A program made the translations under genes and the position numbers. A model generated the notes under the pieces. That model was given only the letters and a program-made list of their open reading frames with translations, did no database searches and was not told the origin of the DNA. From Atopobium sp. UBA1382 (GTDB taxonomy: Bacteria; Actinomycetota; Coriobacteriia; Coriobacteriales; Atopobiaceae), in contig DBQY01000014.1 in the NCBI GenBank assembly GCA_002305805.1, positions 96,543-116,424 on the forward strand: DNA of 19,882 bases, given 5' to 3'. This document shows positions 16,192 through 19,882 of the stretch, piece after piece (the first letter of the stretch is position 1; each line of letters opens with the position of its first letter).

Positions 16192-17381
16192 TCGCAAACC
16201 TCCGCAAGTGCGGCCGAGGCTCGCTCGCGCGCGAGCGCATCGACCTGGTCGAGCTGCTCCAGGCTTTCTACCCGCTCGACGGTCGTCTCGTCCATGACGC
16301 GCCCAACGATGCGCTCGATGTCAAGAAAACCGCACATCCCTTTGCGGAAGCCGGCGTTTGCGACCTCGTTGGCTGCGTTCATGGCACAGGGGAGCGTCCC
16401 GCCGGTCTTCCCCGCCTCGCAGGCGAGACGCAGGCACCCAAAGGTCTCGACGTCCGGGGCGTCAAAGGTGAGCGGCTCGCAGCCCCACCAGCCTACGGTT
16501 TCGGCAACGCCGTCCCAGCGCTCGGGATAGCTCAGCGCGTATTGGATGGGAGCGCGCATGTCCGAGGCGCCGAGCTGGGCCTTGACCACGCCGTCACGGA
16601 ACTCGACCATCGAGTGAATCTTGCTCTGGCGATGGATGAGGACGCTGATCGCGTCGATTGGCACGTCGAAGAGATGATGGGCCTCGATTACCTCGAGCCC
16701 CTTGTTCATGAGCGTCGAGCAGTCAATAGTGATCTTCGCCCCCATCGTCCAGGTGGGATGGGCGAGCGCATCCGCCGCGGTCACCGAGGAGAGCTCGTCA
16801 CGCGTCTGCCCGTAGAACGGGCCGCCCGAACAGGTGAGCCAGATGCGCTTGAGATCGACGTCCCGCTCCCCCACTAGGCACTGGAAGATAGCGCTGTGCT
16901 CGGAATCTACGGGAATGAGCCTGCCCGGTCGCACGAGCGGCATGAGGAGGTCCCCGCCGCAGACAATCGACTCCTTGTTCGCATAGGCAAGCGTCTTGCC
17001 CGCCTCGAGCGCTGTGTAGCCGGCGTGCATGCCAGCGAATCCTACGAGAGCGTTGACCACAACGTCGACCTCGGGAAGGCGGGCGAGGTCGGTGACGGCG
17101 TCCGCCCCACAGGCGAGCTCGCAGCCCTCAGGGAGCTCGCCGAGGCAGGCGTCCCTTCCGTGGGCAGCGTCAGCCACGGCAACGTGAGCAACGCCGAACT
17201 CGCGTGCGGCCGCCACGAGCACATCTGTTGAGGAGTGCACGGAGAGTGCGACCACACGGACGCGATCTGCGTGTCGGCGGCACACGTCGAGCGTCTGGGT
17301 GCCAATGGACCCCGAGCAGCCCAGGACGGCCACGCGCAGGGGCGTCCCGTCCGGCTTGGCGGCAGCAAATCCAGATGTCAC
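16188..17381 (-). CDS. dxr: 1-deoxy-D-xylulose-5-phosphate reductoisomerase
   Basis: The 397-residue enzyme converts DXP to MEP with NADPH, the first committed step of the MEP pathway. Seen are the nucleotide-binding motif GCSGSIGTQT (21-30; Cys in place of the usual Ser/Thr at position 22), NKES (135-138), the metal ligands D159 and E161 in VDSEHSAIFQ, CSGGPF, HPTWTMGAKITID and MNKGLE with E230. The C-terminal alpha-helical domain is complete. The start is GTG at 17381, which overlaps the cdsA stop (GTGA) and has GGAGGA 5 nt upstream. It is coupled by 4-nt overlaps to cdsA before it and rseP after it. Confidence 0.97.
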   Translation of the reverse strand: MTSGFAAAKPDGTPLRVAVLGCSGSIGTQTLDVCRRHADRVRVVALSVHSSTDVLVAAAREFGVAHVAVADAAHGRDACLGELPEGCELACGADAVTDLARLPEVDVVVNALVGFAGMHAGYTALEAGKTLAYANKESIVCGGDLLMPLVRPGRLIPVDSEHSAIFQCLVGERDVDLKRIWLTCSGGPFYGQTRDELSSVTAADALAHPTWTMGAKITIDCSTLMNKGLEVIEAHHLFDVPIDAISVLIHRQSKIHSMVEFRDGVVKAQLGASDMRAPIQYALSYPERWDGVAETVGWWGCEPLTFDAPDVETFGCLRLACEAGKTGGTLPCAMNAANEVANAGFRKGMCGFLDIERIVGRVMDETTVERVESLEQLDQVDALARERASAALAEVCD

Positions 17382-18325
17382 AGGATTCCTCCAAAGTAGA
17401 GCAGGAAGAGGGCGGCCATGCCACCAAAGAGCATGGAGTCCGAGCGATCGAGGAGACCGCCGTGGCCGGGCAGAACGTTACCGGAGTCCTTGACGCTCGC
17501 GCCGCGCTTGAGGCGGGACTCGAAGAGGTCGCCGATGACGGCGGCGATGCCCACTACAAGACCAAAGAGGACCGCGGAGAGAGCCGAGAGGGTCCCGAGC
17601 ACGAAGACGGAGAGCAGCACCCAGACGAGCACGGAGCCCACGAGGCCGCCCAGAAAGCCCTCGACGCTCTTCGCCGGCGAGATGCGCGGCGCGAGCTTGT
17701 GCGACCCAATGGCGGAGCCCACGAGGTAGGCGAAGGTGTCGTTCACCCACATGGAGAGCATTACGCCGAGCGTCAGGAGTGCGCCGGTCATACCGGGGTC
17801 GTACTTTCGGATGAAGATGATGCTGGCAAACGTCAGCGAGGTGTAGAGCGGCCCGAACGCGGTGACCGACACGTCGGCCACGTTGGCACGCGGGGCAAAC
17901 ACGTACCAGCATGCGCACGCCATGAGCAGCAGCAGCACGACGAGGGTGCAGGCGGCGAAACCCTGCAGGTACGCAGCGGCAGGGAACAGCATGGCGGCGG
18001 CGAGCCCGAGCACCTCGTTTGGCATGCGGCCACCCATGCGGCAGATTCTATAGAACTCGGAGCAGCAGAGCCATGCCTCTGCGGCGACGAGGAGCGCCGT
18101 GGTCAGAGGGCCGCAGAAGATGCAGACGAGCGTGACGATAGCGTAGACCGCGCCGGAAGTCGTTCTGGTGAGCAGCTTCTCCGCCGAGCTTCTCGCCCTC
18201 TGGCCACGAAGGTCGCCAGCCGCGCGGGCGTCCTCCTTAGAGGCCCTCTTGTCCTCGAGTCGGTCAACCTGGCGGTCGAGTCCCTCGCTCTGGCGAGCCG
18301 ACGGGTCGTTCTTGTCCTGGGTCAT
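17378..18325 (-). CDS. cdsA: Phosphatidate cytidylyltransferase
   Basis: The 315-residue membrane enzyme makes CDP-diacylglycerol, the precursor of most phospholipids. After a charged, non-membrane N-terminal extension of about 55 residues come about eight hydrophobic segments. The C-terminal signature region has SPAKSVEGFLGGLVGS and KDSGNVLPGHGGLLDRSDS, which matches the CdsA motif with its conserved aspartates. A longer frame upstream exists, but ATG at 18325 overlaps the uppS stop (ATGA) and has GGGGGAG about 10 nt away. It lies between uppS and dxr, as in many bacteria, linking lipid-carrier and membrane-lipid synthesis. Confidence 0.95.
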   Translation of the reverse strand: MTQDKNDPSARQSEGLDRQVDRLEDKRASKEDARAAGDLRGQRARSSAEKLLTRTTSGAVYAIVTLVCIFCGPLTTALLVAAEAWLCCSEFYRICRMGGRMPNEVLGLAAAMLFPAAAYLQGFAACTLVVLLLLMACACWYVFAPRANVADVSVTAFGPLYTSLTFASIIFIRKYDPGMTGALLTLGVMLSMWVNDTFAYLVGSAIGSHKLAPRISPAKSVEGFLGGLVGSVLVWVLLSVFVLGTLSALSAVLFGLVVGIAAVIGDLFESRLKRGASVKDSGNVLPGHGGLLDRSDSMLFGGMAALFLLYFGGIL

Positions 18326-19107
18326 TGACGGGTCACTCCCCCGAACCTGCGCGAGCGCCCCTGGTACGCGAGGATCGCACGAAGATAGTCCCACTTGCCG
18401 AAGTCAGGCCAGAGGGTGTCGGTGACGTAGAACTCCGTGTAGGCGAGCTGCCAGAGTAGGTAGTTGGACAGCCTGAGCTCTCCCGAGGTCCGAATGAGCA
18501 GGTCAGGGTCTGGCAGCCCGGCGGTGTAGAGCCGCTCAGAAACGGCCCGCTCGTCGATATCGTCTACGGAGATGGTGCCCTCGAGGACATCACGGGCAAG
18601 GTCGCGAGCGGCTCGTGTCATCTCCGCGCGCGACCCGTAGTTGACCGCGAGGGCAAACGTCATCCCCGTGTGGTCACGGGTCTCGTCAAGGCCGCGCTGG
18701 AATACCACGCGAGTCCTCTCGGGAAGTGCATCGAGGTCACCCAGAAAGCGCAGGCGGACGTTCTCCTGATGGAAGAGGGGCAGCTCCTTGACAAGCGTCG
18801 TGGCAAAGAGATGCATGAGAAGGTCGACCTCACGCTGCGGCCGGCGCCAGTTCTCGGTGGAGAAAGCATAGACGGAGAAGGCGTCGAGGCCGAGCCGCAC
18901 GCTGGTGGTGACAGCCTCGCGCAGTGCGTCGACGCCGGCGACGTGTCCCCTCGAGCGATCGAGGCCGCGAGCCGTCGCCCAGCGCCCGTTGCCGTCCATG
19001 ATGATCGAGACGTGACGAGGCAGACGCTCGAGGTCCACATCGTCGAGCGAAAGGTCTTCCTGCGGGTCTGAGTAGTAGCTGCGAAGCTTTTCGTTGTCGA
19101 GTTGCAC
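18322..19107 (-). CDS. uppS: Isoprenyl transferase (undecaprenyl diphosphate synthase type)
   Basis: The 261-residue cis-prenyltransferase elongates farnesyl diphosphate to the lipid carrier for cell-wall synthesis. Motifs in order are IIMDGNGRWA (35-44, catalytic D38), YAFSTENWRRP, FLGD and the C-terminal RTSGELRLSNYLLWQ followed by YTEFY. A charged N-terminal extension of about 28 residues precedes the core. The start is GTG at 19107, sharing one base with the frr stop (TAGTG), with GGAG 5 nt upstream. The chain length of the product cannot be fixed from sequence, so decaprenyl or shorter products remain possible. Confidence 0.95.
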   Translation of the reverse strand: MQLDNEKLRSYYSDPQEDLSLDDVDLERLPRHVSIIMDGNGRWATARGLDRSRGHVAGVDALREAVTTSVRLGLDAFSVYAFSTENWRRPQREVDLLMHLFATTLVKELPLFHQENVRLRFLGDLDALPERTRVVFQRGLDETRDHTGMTFALAVNYGSRAEMTRAARDLARDVLEGTISVDDIDERAVSERLYTAGLPDPDLLIRTSGELRLSNYLLWQLAYTEFYVTDTLWPDFGKWDYLRAILAYQGRSRRFGGVTRQ

Positions 19108-19652
19108 TAGATCTCCATGACCTCGGCGCTCTTGGTCTTGAGCAGGTCCTCGATCTTCGCAACGTAGGAATCGGTGATCTTCTGGACGGCCTTCTTCTCG
19201 CGCGACTGCTCGTCGTCGGAGAGCTCCTCGTCGCGCTCGATCTTGCCGTTGACGTCACGGCGCACGTTGCGCACGGACACGCGCGCCTCCTCCGCGAGCT
19301 CCTTGCACTCCTTGACGAGCTCCTTGCGGCGCTCCTCGGTGGGCTTGGGGAACGGAAGACGAATGGACGTGCCGTCGTTGGAGGGTGTGATGCCAAGATC
19401 GGAGCTCTCGATGGCCTTCTCGATGGCACGAAGGGCGCTCTTGTCCCACGGCTCGACGACGAGCATGGAGGCCTCGGGGACCTTGATGCCGGCGAGCTGC
19501 GTGATGGGGGTCGGCTGGCCGTAGTAGTCGACCATGATGGGTGCAAGAATCTGGGCGTTGGCTCGGCCGGTGCGGACGCGGGCGAAGTTGGCCTTGAGCG
19601 TGTCGAGGCACTTGCTCATGTTCTTCTCGGCGCGGTCGGTGTACTGGCTCAT
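19107..19652 (-). CDS. frr: Ribosome recycling factor
   Basis: The 181-residue protein splits post-termination ribosomes with EF-G. The three-helix bundle and hinge are evident: RVRTGRANAQIL near 26-37, YYGQPTPITQLA, the IRLPFPKPTEERRKELVK segment and a C-terminal helix rich in charged residues. The length is close to the usual 185. The ATG at 19652 is preceded by AGGAGG at 7 nt, part of the last pyrH codons; the pyrH stop lies 2 nt upstream. The pyrH-frr pairing is nearly universal in bacteria. Confidence 0.97.
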   Translation of the reverse strand: MSQYTDRAEKNMSKCLDTLKANFARVRTGRANAQILAPIMVDYYGQPTPITQLAGIKVPEASMLVVEPWDKSALRAIEKAIESSDLGITPSNDGTSIRLPFPKPTEERRKELVKECKELAEEARVSVRNVRRDVNGKIERDEELSDDEQSREKKAVQKITDSYVAKIEDLLKTKSAEVMEI

Positions 19653-19654
19653 GC

Positions 19655-19882
19655 TTAGTCCTCCTCGACGACGGTGGTGCCGACGGTCTCCCCGCGCACG
19701 GCGCTCAGGAAGACACCCGGCTGCTTGATGTCAAAGACCATGATGGGCATGTGGTTATCGTGGCAAAGAGCGGTCGCCGTGGCATCCATGACCTTGAGGT
19801 CACGGTTGAGGACCTCGCGATAGGTGATGGTGTCAAAGCGCTTGGCTTCGGGGTTGGTGCGCGGGTCGGAGTCGTAGATGCC
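19655..19882 (-). CDS. pyrH: UMP kinase, C-terminal part, cut by window edge
   Basis: The last 75 residues are visible, ending TVGTTVVEED. The segments GIYDSDPRTNPEAKRF, LKVMDATATALCHDN and MPIMVFDI are strongly typical of bacterial UMP kinase, which makes UDP from UMP and ATP. Its 3' end carries the ribosome-binding site for frr. It is the first visible gene of the operon running to ispG; its start and the operon promoter are outside the window. Confidence 0.95.
   Translation of the reverse strand, partial: GIYDSDPRTNPEAKRFDTITYREVLNRDLKVMDATATALCHDNHMPIMVFDIKQPGVFLSAVRGETVGTTVVEED

Overview
The window looks like a chromosomal segment of a GC-rich actinobacterium. The core gene order pyrH-frr-uppS-cdsA-dxr-rseP-ispG-proS, the accessory enzyme set and the codon use fit class Coriobacteriia (an Olsenella/Atopobium/Collinsella-type anaerobe). 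The lineage is inferred from gene content and was not checked by a search. Almost everything is on the minus strand; the one plus-strand gene is an OatA-like acyltransferase (5825-7744).

Layout, left to right. (1) 1-3006, minus: a VOC-fold protein, an ABC-F ATPase, a small three-helix membrane protein and a truncated site-2 (M50) protease, tightly packed. (2) 3116-5728, minus: a muconate-lactonizing-type dipeptide epimerase followed by a beta-lactamase-family serine hydrolase, plausibly for cell-wall peptide handling. (3) 5825-7744, plus: a membrane acyltransferase fused to an extracellular SGNH domain. (4) 7731-9647, minus: an acetamidase/formamidase-family gene translationally coupled to a pdxA-family dehydrogenase that is broken by a 10-bp tandem duplication. 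(5) 9715-10503, minus: four tRNA genes (Ala-GGC, CAU, Val-CAC, Ala-GGC) with strong hairpins. Between the CAU and Val tRNAs lies a 270-bp array of eight 31-bp units in two head-to-head arms. (6) 10567-13382, minus: an FMN-dependent alpha-hydroxy-acid oxidase with a cysteine-rich N terminus, and proS. (7) 13383-13716: a non-coding gap holding two oppositely oriented copies of a structured repeat with unrelated but perfectly self-complementary outer arms around a conserved core. (8) 13717-19882, minus: the coupled operon pyrH(partial)-frr-uppS-cdsA-dxr-rseP-ispG, which joins UMP phosphorylation and ribosome recycling to isoprenoid (MEP pathway) and undecaprenyl/phospholipid synthesis and regulated intramembrane proteolysis.

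The two signals I cannot match to a known system are the head-to-head 31-bp array (9987-10256) and the inverted pair of structured repeats (13468-13568 and 13615-13704). Both lie in non-coding DNA, both show strong internal regularity, and neither is explained by the neighbouring genes.
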